Notes under the pieces: model-generated
Databases searched by the model: none
Told to the model about the DNA's origin: nothing
What the model saw: only the letters and a program-made list of their open reading frames with translations
Part shown: positions 1 to 8,212 of the stretch, piece by piece
Layout: every line of letters starts with the position of its first letter
Numbering within the stretch: position 1 is the stretch's first letter
Translations under genes and position numbers: made by a program
Assembly: GCA_021845505.1 (NCBI GenBank)
Contig: JAJZVU010000010.1
Location: 36,650 to 100,649, forward strand
Length of the DNA stretch: 64,000 nt
From: Pseudomonadota bacterium
GTDB taxonomy: Bacteria; Pseudomonadota; Gammaproteobacteria; Burkholderiales; Burkholderiaceae_C
Reading direction: 5' to 3'

Positions 1-1
1 G

Positions 2-364
2 CACCAGCCGCGCCGCGTGGGGATCGGCGCCGGCTTCGTGTTCGGCCTGCTGGTCGATGCCCAGCACGCGGCCTTGCTGGGCGAGCATGCCTTGGCCTAC
101 AGTCTGCTCGGATTCTTCGCCGTCATGCTGCATCGGCGGCTGTTGTGGTTTTCCCTGCCGCAGCAGGCGCTGCAGATCCTGCCGCTGTTCGTCGCCGCCC
201 GCGTGGTCGAGTTCCTGGTGTCGATGATGGCCGGCGGCGCGGCTCCCGGACTGGCCTTCCTGGCCGCTCCGTTGCTGCAGGCGGCATTGTGGCCGCTGCT
301 GAGCTGGCTGCTGCTGGCGCCGCAGCGCCGCGCCCCCGAGCCGGACCAGAACCGCCCGCTGTGA
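2..364 (+). CDS. mreD: Rod-shape protein MreD, 5'-truncated by the window edge
   Basis: This is the C-terminal part of an integral membrane protein. The reading frame is open from base 2, so the true start lies upstream. About 120 residues are visible, with at least three hydrophobic segments and a GLLVDAQHAALLGEHAL stretch typical of the MreD core. MreD is an inner-membrane component of the elongation machinery (MreBCD-PBP2-RodA) that directs lateral wall synthesis. Identity rests mainly on position: the stop codon overlaps the GTG start of mrdA (GTGA, 361-364) and rodA follows, which is the standard betaproteobacterial order. The tail is short and charged (ending EPDQNRPL). Confidence 0.85.
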   Translation, partial: HQPRRVGIGAGFVFGLLVDAQHAALLGEHALAYSLLGFFAVMLHRRLLWFSLPQQALQILPLFVAARVVEFLVSMMAGGAAPGLAFLAAPLLQAALWPLLSWLLLAPQRRAPEPDQNRPL

Positions 365-2547
365 ACACCCCCGAGCTGCGAAACGTCGAGCGCGAGCTGC
401 ACCGCTTTCGCCGCAGGCTGCTGCTGGCCGCTGCCGGAGTCGTGCTGGCCTTCGCGTTGCTGGTCGGGCGCTGGGTGTGGCTGCAGGTGCTGCGCCACCG
501 GCGCTACTCGCTGCAGGCGCGCGACAACCGGGTGGCCATCGTGCCGGTGGAACCGACGCGCGGGCTGATCGTCGACCGCAACGGCATCGTGCTGGCCGAC
601 AACTTCGCCGCCTATACGCTGGAGATCACCCCCAGCAAGACCGTCGGGCTGGCGCGCACCATCGCCGCGCTGCGCGCGGTGGTGCCGATCTCGGCCCACG
701 ACGAGCGGCGCTTCCACGCCCTGCTGGCGCAAAGCCGCAGCTTCGAGTCGCTGCCCATCCGCACCCGGCTGAGCGATGCCGAGATGGCCCGCTTCGTAGC
801 CCAGCGCTTTCGCTTCCCCGGGGTCGAGGTGCGGGCGCGGCTGTTCCGCTCCTACCCGCTGGGCACGCTGGGCTGCCATGTCATCGGCATGGTCGGGCGG
901 ATCAACGGTCAGGAGCTGCAACAGCTGCAACAAGGCGGCCAGGCCGCCAACTACGAAGGCGCCCAGCACATCGGCAAGACCGGGGTCGAGCTCGGCTGGG
1001 AACGGCAGTTGCGCGGCACCATCGGCTACGAGGAGGTCGAGGTCAACGTGGCCGGCAAGCCGGTGCGCAAGCTGCGCACCAGGCCGCCGGTCCCCGGCAG
1101 CACGCTGGTGCTGGCGCTCGACGCCCGGCTGCAGAAGCTCGCCGAGGACCTGTACGGCGGGCGCAGCGGTGCCTGCGTGGTCATGGACCCGCGCAACGGC
1201 GAGGTGCTGACGCTGGTCTCCATGCCGACCTTCGACCCCAACCTGTTCGTCGAAGGCATCGATCCGCAGAACTGGAACCAGCTCAACACCGACCCGCGAC
1301 GCCCGCTGCTCGACCGCGCGCTGCGCGGCACCTTCCCGCCCGGTTCGACCTACAAGCCCTACCTGGCGCTGGGGGCGCTGACCCTGGGCCTGCGCACCGC
1401 CAGCTACACCCTCGACGACCCCGGCTACTTCATCCTCGGCACCCACAAGTTCCGCGACGACGTGCCCGGCGGCCACGGCATGGTGGACATGCACAAGGCG
1501 ATCGAAGTGTCCTGCGACACCTATTTCTACATGCTGGCGCACGACTGGGGAGTCGACGGCATGCACGACTGGGTGTCGCGCTTCGGCTTCGGCCAGCCCA
1601 CCGGCATCGACGTGCCGGGCGAGGTGCGGGGCATCCTGCCGTCGAAGGCGTGGAAAAGGCAGGCCTTCAAGAGCCCCGCGCAACGCGTCTGGTACGCCGG
1701 CGAGACGGTCAGCCTGGGAATCGGCCAGGGCTACAACAACTTCACGCCGATCCAGCTGGGCAACGCGCTGGCCACGCTGGCCAACCGCGGCACGCGCTAC
1801 AAGCCCCGGGTCGTGCGCATGGTGGAAGACGTCTCCCGCCGCAAGTTCGAGCCGACGCGCCCGCAGGTGGACCGGCAGTTGCACTTTCGCGATGCCGACT
1901 GGCAGGTGGTGCATGGCGGCATGGAAGCGGTCAACGACTCGCCCTCGGGCACCGGCTACGCGGTGTTCCACGACGCGCCCTACACCAGCGCCGGCAAGAC
2001 CGGCACGGCGCAGGTGTTCAGCGTGCCCAAGGGGCAGCACTACAACGCCTCCGACCTCGCCCACCATCTGCTGGACAACGCGCTGTACACCGTCTGGGCA
2101 CCGGCCGACGAGCCGGTGATCTGCGTGGCGCTGGTCGTCGAGCACGCGGGCTGGGGAGCCGGCGCCGCGGCGCCGATCGCCCGCAAGCTGGTCGACTACC
2201 ACCTGCTGGGGCAATTGCCCAGCGACCAGGAAATCGAGAAGATCTCCGGCCAGCCGCCGCGCCAGCTGCGCTTTCGCTACGCCGGCTCGGGCGACGGCCT
2301 GCCCGCGGTACCGGGAGCGCGGCCGGCTCCGGTGGTGCCCACCGCTTCGGCCGCCGAGTCGTCCAGCGCGCCGGTGCGGCCGGTGACGCCGTGGCCGATG
2401 CCGGCTGCAGGCGCGAGCGCGGCCCACGCCTCGCCGACCGCTGCCGAAGGCCGCTACGCGCCACCCCGCTGCACCCCGGGCCCGCTGTTCAGCCGCTTCG
2501 GCGCGCAGCCCGACCGCTGCCATGACGATGAAGGAGAGCGCCTGTGA
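361..2547 (+). CDS. mrdA: Penicillin-binding protein 2 (elongasome transpeptidase)
   Basis: A 728-residue peptidoglycan DD-transpeptidase of the elongasome that cross-links side-wall peptidoglycan in the periplasm. One N-terminal membrane anchor (about residues 19-42) is followed by the dimerisation domain, starting near VEPTRGLIVDRNG, and then the transpeptidase domain. The active-site tetrad STYK falls at residues 329-332, close to the E. coli PBP2 serine as I recall it. An SCD motif and the KTGTAQ box follow. The GTG start at 361 is chosen because it overlaps the mreD stop and places the anchor correctly. After the catalytic domain comes an unusual tail of about 80 residues rich in Pro and Ala. 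The stop overlaps the rodA start in a GTGA, implying translational coupling. Confidence 0.95.
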   Translation: MNTPELRNVERELHRFRRRLLLAAAGVVLAFALLVGRWVWLQVLRHRRYSLQARDNRVAIVPVEPTRGLIVDRNGIVLADNFAAYTLEITPSKTVGLARTIAALRAVVPISAHDERRFHALLAQSRSFESLPIRTRLSDAEMARFVAQRFRFPGVEVRARLFRSYPLGTLGCHVIGMVGRINGQELQQLQQGGQAANYEGAQHIGKTGVELGWERQLRGTIGYEEVEVNVAGKPVRKLRTRPPVPGSTLVLALDARLQKLAEDLYGGRSGACVVMDPRNGEVLTLVSMPTFDPNLFVEGIDPQNWNQLNTDPRRPLLDRALRGTFPPGSTYKPYLALGALTLGLRTASYTLDDPGYFILGTHKFRDDVPGGHGMVDMHKAIEVSCDTYFYMLAHDWGVDGMHDWVSRFGFGQPTGIDVPGEVRGILPSKAWKRQAFKSPAQRVWYAGETVSLGIGQGYNNFTPIQLGNALATLANRGTRYKPRVVRMVEDVSRRKFEPTRPQVDRQLHFRDADWQVVHGGMEAVNDSPSGTGYAVFHDAPYTSAGKTGTAQVFSVPKGQHYNASDLAHHLLDNALYTVWAPADEPVICVALVVEHAGWGAGAAAPIARKLVDYHLLGQLPSDQEIEKISGQPPRQLRFRYAGSGDGLPAVPGARPAPVVPTASAAESSSAPVRPVTPWPMPAAGASAAHASPTAAEGRYAPPRCTPGPLFSRFGAQPDRCHDDEGERL

Positions 2548-3659
2548 ACGCCGTCATCGACCGTCCGTCGCTGCGCAGGCGGCTGCGGCCCTACCTGAGC
2601 GGCTTCGACCTGCCGCTGCTCGCGGGCCTGCTGGTGCTGGTCAGCGTGGGTTGCGTGGTGCTGTTCTCGGCGCTGCAGGGCCAGGCGATTCCGTTCAGCG
2701 ATCAGGTGCGCAACCTGCTGATCGGCTTTGTCGTGCTGTTCGTGGTCGCCCAGGTGCCGCCGCAGCGCCTGATGCAGGTCGCCGTTCCGCTGTACCTGCT
2801 GGGGGTGGCGCTGCTGGTGGCCACCGCCACCTTCGGGCTGGTGCGCAAGGGAGCGCGCCGCTGGCTGGACGTGGGCGTGGTGGTGCAGCCTTCGGAAATC
2901 ATGAAAATCGCCATGCCCCTGATGTTGGCGTGGTACTTCCAGAAACGCGAGGGCCTGATCCGGCTGCGGGACTATGCGGTCGCGGGGGTGCTGCTGGCGC
3001 TTCCGGTGGGCCTGATCATGAAGCAGCCCGACCTGGGAACCGCGATGCTGGTGCTGTCGACCGGGTTTTTCGTGATCTTTTTCGCCGGCCTGTCGTGGCG
3101 GGTGCTGCTCGCCGGAGCGCTGGCGGCGGCCGGCGCGGCGCCGGTGCTGTGGCATTTCATGCACGACTACCAACGCCAGCGCATCCTGATGCTGCTCGAC
3201 CCGCAGGCCGACCCGCTGGGCACCGGGTTCAACATCCTGCAGTCGATGATCGCCATCGGCTCCGGCGGCGTCTGGGGGCAGGGCTACCTGCACGGCACCC
3301 AGGCGCACCTGAACTTCGTCCCCGAGTCGCATACCGACTTCGTGTTCTCGGTACTGGCCGAGGAGTGGGGGTTGGCGGGCAATGTGTTCCTGAGCCTGGC
3401 CTATGTGTTCTTCATAGGCCGCGGGCTGTACATCGCCTCGCAGGCGCCGAGCCTGTTCTCGCGCCTGCTGGCGGCTTCCATCACCATGATCTTCTTCACC
3501 TATGCCTTCGTGAACATGGGCATGGTGTCGGGCATCCTCCCGGTGGTCGGGGTCCCGCTGCCCTTTGTCAGCTACGGGGGAACCGCGCTGGCCACGCTGA
3601 TGCTGGGTACCGGAATCCTGCTTTCGATCGCACGTTCGCGCCGCCTGGTGCAGACCTGA
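2544..3659 (+). CDS. rodA: Peptidoglycan glycosyltransferase RodA (SEDS family)
   Basis: A 371-residue polytopic membrane protein of the SEDS family, which polymerises lipid II into glycan strands together with PBP2. The sequence shows about ten hydrophobic segments. Family motifs include KGARRWLDVG, PSEIMKIAMPL, KQPDLGTAMLV and, near the end, GVPLPFVSYGGTALATLM. The GTG start at 2544 overlaps the mrdA stop, and an AAGGAG ribosome binding site lies at 2531-2536 inside mrdA. The length matches the usual RodA size of about 370 residues. RodA and PBP2 form one enzyme complex, which explains the coupled translation. Confidence 0.96.
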   Translation: MNAVIDRPSLRRRLRPYLSGFDLPLLAGLLVLVSVGCVVLFSALQGQAIPFSDQVRNLLIGFVVLFVVAQVPPQRLMQVAVPLYLLGVALLVATATFGLVRKGARRWLDVGVVVQPSEIMKIAMPLMLAWYFQKREGLIRLRDYAVAGVLLALPVGLIMKQPDLGTAMLVLSTGFFVIFFAGLSWRVLLAGALAAAGAAPVLWHFMHDYQRQRILMLLDPQADPLGTGFNILQSMIAIGSGGVWGQGYLHGTQAHLNFVPESHTDFVFSVLAEEWGLAGNVFLSLAYVFFIGRGLYIASQAPSLFSRLLAASITMIFFTYAFVNMGMVSGILPVVGVPLPFVSYGGTALATLMLGTGILLSIARSRRLVQT

Positions 3660-3748
3660 GGGTCCACCCGGGTACACCTGGCGGTCGCCGGATCGCACAA
3701 TCCCCGCCTTGCGCCGAAGGAGTCCGTTGGACCTGGAAGCCGCAACGC

Positions 3749-3771
3749 GCACAATTCATAGGGTTTTGTGC
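3749..3771. promoter_or_regulatory. Inverted repeat upstream of the DsrE-like gene
   Basis: GCACAA and TTGTGC are separated by 11 bases, in an AT-richer stretch of the 198-base gap between rodA and the next gene. Just downstream the heptamer TATCGCA occurs twice (3773-3779 and 3787-3793). The layout would suit an operator or promoter, but no regulator is encoded next to it and I cannot assign clear -35/-10 boxes. Confidence 0.3.
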
Positions 3772-3857
3772 ATATCGCAATAGGCTTATCGCACGGCAGG
3801 CGATCAGCTCCCGTGAGCCCGCACCCGTTCCGTGATCACCACGAAGGAGAGTTTTCG

Positions 3858-4370
3858 ATGAATACCCTGCGACCATGGCTGGGCTTGCGCGTTCCCGTGC
3901 TCGTGCTGCTGGCGCTGTTCCTGCGCCTGGGCGGAATCGGTGCGGCGCAGGCGGCCGACGCGACCCCGGCGCGCCTGGACTTCAACCATCCGACCTTCGC
4001 CCACGACCTGCCCTTCGCCAAGCACGAGGTGGTGATCCAGGTCAGCCGCGGCGGCCCGGAATACTGGAACCTGGTGCTGAACAACGCGCAGAACCTGCTG
4101 GACTACTTCGGCCAGCCGAACATTCGCGTGGTCATCGTCGCCTTCGGCCCGGGATTGGGCATGCTGTTGAAGAACAGCCCGGTGGCGGCGCGCCTCGAAT
4201 CGGAGAACAGCGAGGGCGTGGAGTTCGACGCCTGCCACAACACCATGAAGGCGATGGCGCGCAAGACCGGCCATATGCCGGTGCTGGCGCCGCAGGCGGT
4301 GGTCGTGCCGGCCGGCGTGGTGCGCATCATGCAGTTGGAGAAGGCCGGCTTCGCCTACATCCGCCCCTGA
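3858..4370 (+). CDS. Secreted DsrE/DsrF-like family protein
   Basis: A 170-residue protein with an N-terminal signal peptide (hydrophobic residues about 9-30, likely cleaved after AQAA). The mature part has the DsrE/F-like alpha/beta pattern: VVIQVSRGGPEYWNLVLNNAQNL at the start, VVIVAFGPGLGML in the middle, and a conserved Cys in FDACHNTMKAM. DsrE-fold proteins are associated with sulfur handling, but periplasmic single-domain members are mostly uncharacterised, so no reaction is assigned. The ATG at 3858 is chosen over upstream in-frame codons because a GAAGGAG ribosome binding site precedes it and it gives a clean signal peptide. The gene has its own 198-base upstream region. Confidence 0.8.
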   Translation: MNTLRPWLGLRVPVLVLLALFLRLGGIGAAQAADATPARLDFNHPTFAHDLPFAKHEVVIQVSRGGPEYWNLVLNNAQNLLDYFGQPNIRVVIVAFGPGLGMLLKNSPVAARLESENSEGVEFDACHNTMKAMARKTGHMPVLAPQAVVVPAGVVRIMQLEKAGFAYIRP

Positions 4371-4372
4371 AC

Positions 4373-4406
4373 GGGGCGCCCGGCGCGGGGCCGAGCCCTG
4401 CGCCCC
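4373..4406 (+). terminator. Possible hairpin after the DsrE-like gene
   Basis: GGGGCGC (4373-4379) pairs with GCGCCCC (4400-4406) directly after the stop codon. No T-run follows, so an intrinsic terminator is only a possibility. Confidence 0.3.
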
Positions 4407-4447
4407 TATCCCAGCAGGGGAAAGGCGCAGCGGCCTAAGCTCGGACG

Positions 4448-5773
4448 ATGTCCCTGCTGCGCTTCCTGGCCGAACGCCCGCTGCCCGCGCTGGACGGCCG
4501 CTGCGTATACGCCGACGGCGTGCAGCCGCTGCCGCTGCGCGCGCCGCTGCGCGGTGCGCGCAGCGCCCAGGCCTGCGTGGTCGGCGCGGGGATCGCCGGG
4601 CTGTGCGCTGCGCTGGAGCTGGCAAGCCAGGGCCAGCAGGTCACGCTGCTGGAGGCCCGACGCATCGGCAGCGGCGCCTCCGGGCGCAACGGCGGCCAGG
4701 CGCTGGCCGACTACGCCTGCGGAATCGAGGCGCTGGAGCGCAGGCTGGGCCCGGCGGCGGCGCTGCGCGCGTGGCAGCTCGCCGAGCTGGCGGTGCAACG
4801 GCTGCGCCAGCGCATCGCCGACCACGCGATCGACTGCGAGTGGGCCTGCGGCACGCTGAGCGTGGCGCGCACGCCGCGCGATGCGGCGCGCCTGCACGCT
4901 GCGCTGCGCCACCGCCAGCTGCATTACGGCGCGGCCCAGCTGCGCTGGCTGGAGGCCCCGCAGGTCCGCCGCCATGTCGAAAGTCCGCTCTACCACGGCG
5001 GGGTGTACGACCCCCACGGCGGCCAGCTGCAACCGCTGCTCTACACCCTGGGCCTGGCGCGCGCCGCGCTGCGCCGGGGTGTCGAGCTGCACGAGCAAAG
5101 CCAGGTGTTGCGCATCGAGCGCAGCGCCGACGGCTACCTGGTGCATTGCGCCGACGGCAGCCTGCGCGCGCCGCGGCTGCTGCTGGCCGCCGGCGCGGTA
5201 CCCGGCGCCCCGCTGCGGCGCCTGCGCGCGCGGGTGCTGCCGGTGGCCACCTGCATGCTGGCCACCGAGCCGCTGACGCGGCCGGTGCTGCATGGCGATC
5301 CGCCGCCGGCCGTCTGCGACACCTGCGTCATCCCCGACTACTACCGACAGGACGCTGCCGGCCGGCTGCTGTTCGGCAGCGGGGCCTACCACGGCGGGCG
5401 GGTGCTGCGCGATCCCGCGCTGCGCCGGCAGCGGCTGCGCCAGGCGATGCTGCGGGTGTTCCCCCAGCTGCAGCACGCGCGCATCACCCACGACTGGGGC
5501 GGCTGGATCGACGCCAGCGCGAACCTCGCTCCCGACTTCGGTCGCGTCGGCCCGGGCGCGGTGTACGTGCAGGGCTTCTCGGGCCACGGACTGGCGCTGT
5601 CCGGGCTGGCCGGCGAACTGGCGGCGCAGGCCCTGCTCGCCGGGCCGGCCGGCTGCGCCGACTTCGAACTCTTCGCGGCGCTGCGTCACGCCAGCCTCCC
5701 CGGACGCGGGCTGCTGCGGCGCCCGCTGGCCGCGCTGGGCGAAATCCTCGGACGGTTGCAGCAACTGCTGTAG
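4448..5773 (+). CDS. puuB: FAD-dependent oxidoreductase, probable gamma-glutamylputrescine oxidase
   Basis: A 441-residue flavoprotein of the DAO family. The FAD-binding motif VVGAGIAGL sits at residues 44-52, preceded by about 40 residues as in PuuB/OrdL proteins, and is followed by GSGASGRNGGQ. Near the C-terminus YVQGFSGHGLALSGLAGE matches the conserved end of this family. PuuB oxidises gamma-glutamylputrescine to gamma-glutamyl-gamma-aminobutyraldehyde with release of ammonia and hydrogen peroxide in the cytoplasm. The assignment is supported by PuuD-, PuuA- and PuuC-like genes downstream on the same strand, although five transporter genes intervene. A related amine substrate cannot be excluded from sequence alone. 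Confidence 0.8.
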   Translation: MSLLRFLAERPLPALDGRCVYADGVQPLPLRAPLRGARSAQACVVGAGIAGLCAALELASQGQQVTLLEARRIGSGASGRNGGQALADYACGIEALERRLGPAAALRAWQLAELAVQRLRQRIADHAIDCEWACGTLSVARTPRDAARLHAALRHRQLHYGAAQLRWLEAPQVRRHVESPLYHGGVYDPHGGQLQPLLYTLGLARAALRRGVELHEQSQVLRIERSADGYLVHCADGSLRAPRLLLAAGAVPGAPLRRLRARVLPVATCMLATEPLTRPVLHGDPPPAVCDTCVIPDYYRQDAAGRLLFGSGAYHGGRVLRDPALRRQRLRQAMLRVFPQLQHARITHDWGGWIDASANLAPDFGRVGPGAVYVQGFSGHGLALSGLAGELAAQALLAGPAGCADFELFAALRHASLPGRGLLRRPLAALGEILGRLQQLL

Positions 5774-5778
5774 GCTTG

Positions 5779-5804
5779 GGCTTGCGCAAGGCCGGCTTGC
5801 GCAA
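5779..5804. repeat. Two direct copies of GGCTTGCGCAA
   Basis: An 11-base unit occurs at 5779-5789 and 5794-5804, right after the oxidase gene. Each copy contains the palindrome TTGCGCAA. It could be a paired operator for the following transporter operon or chance similarity in GC-rich DNA. Confidence 0.4.
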
Positions 5805-5835
5805 AGTCAAGCCGTTCCGAAATCGATGACAAATC

Positions 5836-5850
5836 CCCGGACCGTCCGGG
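5836..5850 (+). terminator. Short hairpin, possible terminator of the oxidase gene
   Basis: CCCGGA-CCG-TCCGGG forms a perfect 6-bp stem with a 3-base loop. It is followed by the AT-rich stretch GTTAGTTATATTTACTC rather than a pure T-run. That stretch might also hold the promoter of the transporter genes. Confidence 0.35.
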
Positions 5851-5894
5851 CGCTGTTAGTTATATTTACTCATTTGTCGCGCGCAACCCCGGCA

Positions 5895-5923
5895 AACCCC
5901 CATGCCCCGACGGCAGGGGGGTT
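5895..5923 (+). promoter_or_regulatory. Strong hairpin in the leader of the binding-protein gene
   Basis: AACCCCC (5895-5901) pairs with GGGGGTT (5917-5923), and inside it TGCC pairs with GGCA around the loop CCGAC. The hairpin lies about 80 bases before the start codon at 6002. It could be an attenuator, a processed 5' end stabiliser or a terminator of upstream transcription. Confidence 0.4.
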
Positions 5924-6001
5924 CTAGCATCCGCGTTGCACGATGCCCACATACCGAGAAGAGGCTCGCCAAGGCCCGAGAGACTTCCACTGGAGACCGC
6001 A

Positions 6002-7270
6002 ATGCAGCTACCGCGTAAGAATGGCTTTGGCAGCGGCGAATTCGACCGCCGCGACTTCCTGAAGACCGCCGGGGCCACCGGCCTGGCCACCTTGCTGGCC
6101 AACCCGACCCCGAGTTGGGCGGCCAGCGAGAAACCCATCAAGATCGGGCTCGTCGACCCCATCACCAGCACCTTCGCGGCGCTGGGGCAGAGCGAGATCA
6201 AGGGGGCCAAGTTCGCCGAGGCCGAGATCAACAAGATGGGCGGAATCATGGGCCGCCCGTTGCAGGTGCTGGTCGAGGACAGCGCCGGCAACCCCGGCAC
6301 CGCGGTCGACAAGTGCGCGCGCCTGCTCAGCCAGGACAAGGTGGATTTCCTGATGGGCACCGTGAACTCGGCCGCCTCGCTGGCGGTCTCGCAGTTCGCC
6401 GAACGTCACAAGAAGGTGTTCATCGCCACCGGCGGACACGTCGATTCGCTGACCGGCACGGCCTGCAACAGCTACACCTTCCGCACCTGCTCGACCACCT
6501 GGATGCTGACCGCCGGGGACTTCGAGACCCTGTTCAAGAAATTCGGCAAGAAGTGGTACTTCCTGACCACCGACTACGCCTTCGGCAAGTCCGAGCAGAC
6601 CGACTACGAGGCCCAGCTGAAGAAGGCCGGCGGCACCGTGGTCGGCGGCGCGCTGGCTCCGGTGGGCACGACCGACTTCTCGTCCTACCTGATCGACGTC
6701 AAGGCCAAGGCCCCGCAGGTGCTGTGCCTGCTGCTGGCCGGCAATGACCAGGTCAACGCGATGAAGCAGATCGCGCAGTTCGGCATCGACAAGCAGATCG
6801 CGGTCGGCGGCGCGCTGTTCGAACTCGAGCAGGCGCAGGCGCTGCCTCCGGCGGCCCGCTACGGCTGGTGGACCATGGAGTGGTACTGGAACCAGCCCAA
6901 GACCCCGCATGTCGCCGATTTCGTCAAGCGCTTCGCCGCGGCCAACAAGGGCGAGTACCCGACTGCGCGCGTGTGGTTCGGCTACGCCAGCACCCACGCC
7001 TTCAGGCTGGCGGTGGAAAAGGCCAAGTCCACCGAGAGCGAAAAGGTCATCGCCGCGCTCGAAGGCCTGGTGCTGCCGCCCGAGGTCGCGCTGCAGCCGC
7101 ACCTGCCGATGTACCGGGCTGCCGACCATCAGCTGCTGATCAGCATGTTCCCGGGCCACGTCAACTCGACCGGCAAGTACCCCAACCTGTTCGAAGTCTC
7201 GAGCATCGTCCCCGGGGCGTCGATCGCCAAGTCGGCCAAGGAAATGGGCTGCATGCTGCACAAGGCCTGA
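6002..7270 (+). CDS. livK: HAAT-family ABC transporter substrate-binding protein with Tat-type signal
   Basis: A 422-residue periplasmic binding protein of the Leu/Ile/Val-binding class (Peripla_BP_6). The N-terminus has a Tat-like signal: RRDFLK at residues 16-21, then a hydrophobic stretch to PSWAAS. The mature protein starts IKIGLVDPITSTFAALGQ and continues with DSAGNPGTAVDKCARLL, typical of this family. ATG 6002 is preferred over the in-frame ATG at 5936 because the Tat motif then sits at the usual distance and GGAGA precedes it. The gene heads a five-gene transporter operon set inside a Puu-type cluster. The true ligand is unknown: amino acids, amides, urea and polyamine derivatives are all bound by members of the family. 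Confidence 0.88.
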   Translation: MQLPRKNGFGSGEFDRRDFLKTAGATGLATLLANPTPSWAASEKPIKIGLVDPITSTFAALGQSEIKGAKFAEAEINKMGGIMGRPLQVLVEDSAGNPGTAVDKCARLLSQDKVDFLMGTVNSAASLAVSQFAERHKKVFIATGGHVDSLTGTACNSYTFRTCSTTWMLTAGDFETLFKKFGKKWYFLTTDYAFGKSEQTDYEAQLKKAGGTVVGGALAPVGTTDFSSYLIDVKAKAPQVLCLLLAGNDQVNAMKQIAQFGIDKQIAVGGALFELEQAQALPPAARYGWWTMEWYWNQPKTPHVADFVKRFAAANKGEYPTARVWFGYASTHAFRLAVEKAKSTESEKVIAALEGLVLPPEVALQPHLPMYRAADHQLLISMFPGHVNSTGKYPNLFEVSSIVPGASIAKSAKEMGCMLHKA

Positions 7271-7276
7271 CCATCG

Positions 7277-7290
7277 GCCCCCGCGGGGGC
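7277..7290. repeat. GC palindrome after the binding-protein gene
   Basis: GCCCCCGCGGGGGC is a perfect 14-base palindrome seven bases after the stop codon. It lies just before the longer hairpin at 7303-7330. Confidence 0.5.
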
Positions 7291-7302
7291 TTGCCAACGC
7301 TA

Positions 7303-7330
7303 CGGCGGCCGGTGCCCGCACCGGCCGCCG
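7303..7330 (+). promoter_or_regulatory. Perfect 13-bp intercistronic hairpin between livK and livH
   Basis: Bases 7303-7315 are fully complementary to 7318-7330, leaving a 2-base loop. The stem ends directly against the CGGAG ribosome binding site (7331-7335) of the permease gene starting at 7343. Such structures after binding-protein genes often protect the upstream message and lower expression of the membrane subunits. That role is inferred here from position. Confidence 0.7.
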
Positions 7331-7342
7331 CGGAGTCCATTT

Positions 7343-8212
7343 GTGAGCCTTGTCATTTTTTTCAACCTGTTCAACGGGCTGATCACCGGCGCGTTCTACG
7401 CGCTGCTCGCGCTGGGGCTGGCGCTGATCCTCGGGCTGAACAACACCATCAATTTCGCCCAGGGCACCTTCATGGCCCTGTCGGCGTACTTCGCCTACAC
7501 CCTGGTTCCCCATGTGGGGTTCTGGGGCGCGCTGCTGCTGGCGCCGATCCTCTCCGGGGTGCTGGGGCTGGTGGTCGAAGTGCTGCTGGTGCGCCGGCTG
7601 TACAAGCGCGACCCGCTGTATTCGCTGCTGATGACCTTCGGCCTGGCGCTGATCATGGAAGACATGATCCGCACCATCTGGGGACCGGTCGGGGTGCCGC
7701 TGAGCATCCCCAACGCGCTCGCGCATCCGCTGAGCCAGACCTACTTCTTCCTCACCGGCTACCGGCTGTTCGTGGTCGCGGTGGCGCTGATCGGCACCGG
7801 AGTGTTGTTCGGGCTGCTGCGCTACACCCGCCTGGGGATCCGCATCCGGGCCGGGAACGCCGACCTCGAGACCGTCGCCGCGCTGGGGGTCAACATCTAC
7901 TTCCTGCGTAGCGCCAACTTTGTCATCGGCATCATGTTCGCCGGCATCGCCGGCATCCTGGCCGCCGGCCAGCTCGGCCTCGACCCGACGATGGGCGACG
8001 GCCTGCTGATGCCGGCCTTCGTGGCCATCGTGGTCGGCGGCGTCGGCTCGCTGCTGGGCTCGCTGCTCGGCGGGCTGCTGATCGGGGTCGCCTCCGGGCT
8101 GACCACCGCCTTCTATCCGTCGGCCAGCGAGGCCGTGATCTACCTGCTGATGGGACTGATGCTGATCGTGCGCCCGCGCGGTCTGCTCGGCCAGGAGGGA
8201 CTTCTGGAATGA
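7343..8212 (+). CDS. livH: HAAT-type ABC transporter permease, LivH-like
   Basis: A 289-residue integral membrane permease with about eight hydrophobic segments. It opens with FFNLFNGLITGAFYALLALG and has the conserved LGLNNTINFAQGTFM segment of LivH-type subunits. The C-terminus carries the usual LIVRPRGLLGQEGLLE ending. The GTG start at 7343 follows a CGGAG site, and the last four bases (ATGA) overlap the start of the next permease. It should form the membrane channel together with LivM and the two ATPases. Confidence 0.92.
   Translation: MSLVIFFNLFNGLITGAFYALLALGLALILGLNNTINFAQGTFMALSAYFAYTLVPHVGFWGALLLAPILSGVLGLVVEVLLVRRLYKRDPLYSLLMTFGLALIMEDMIRTIWGPVGVPLSIPNALAHPLSQTYFFLTGYRLFVVAVALIGTGVLFGLLRYTRLGIRIRAGNADLETVAALGVNIYFLRSANFVIGIMFAGIAGILAAGQLGLDPTMGDGLLMPAFVAIVVGGVGSLLGSLLGGLLIGVASGLTTAFYPSASEAVIYLLMGLMLIVRPRGLLGQEGLLE

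Noticed and set aside
97..2523. An 808-codon open frame on the minus strand across mrdA
   Set aside because: It lies antisense to a clear PBP2 gene, has Arg/His/Gln-rich composition and no recognisable motif. Long antisense frames are expected at this GC content.
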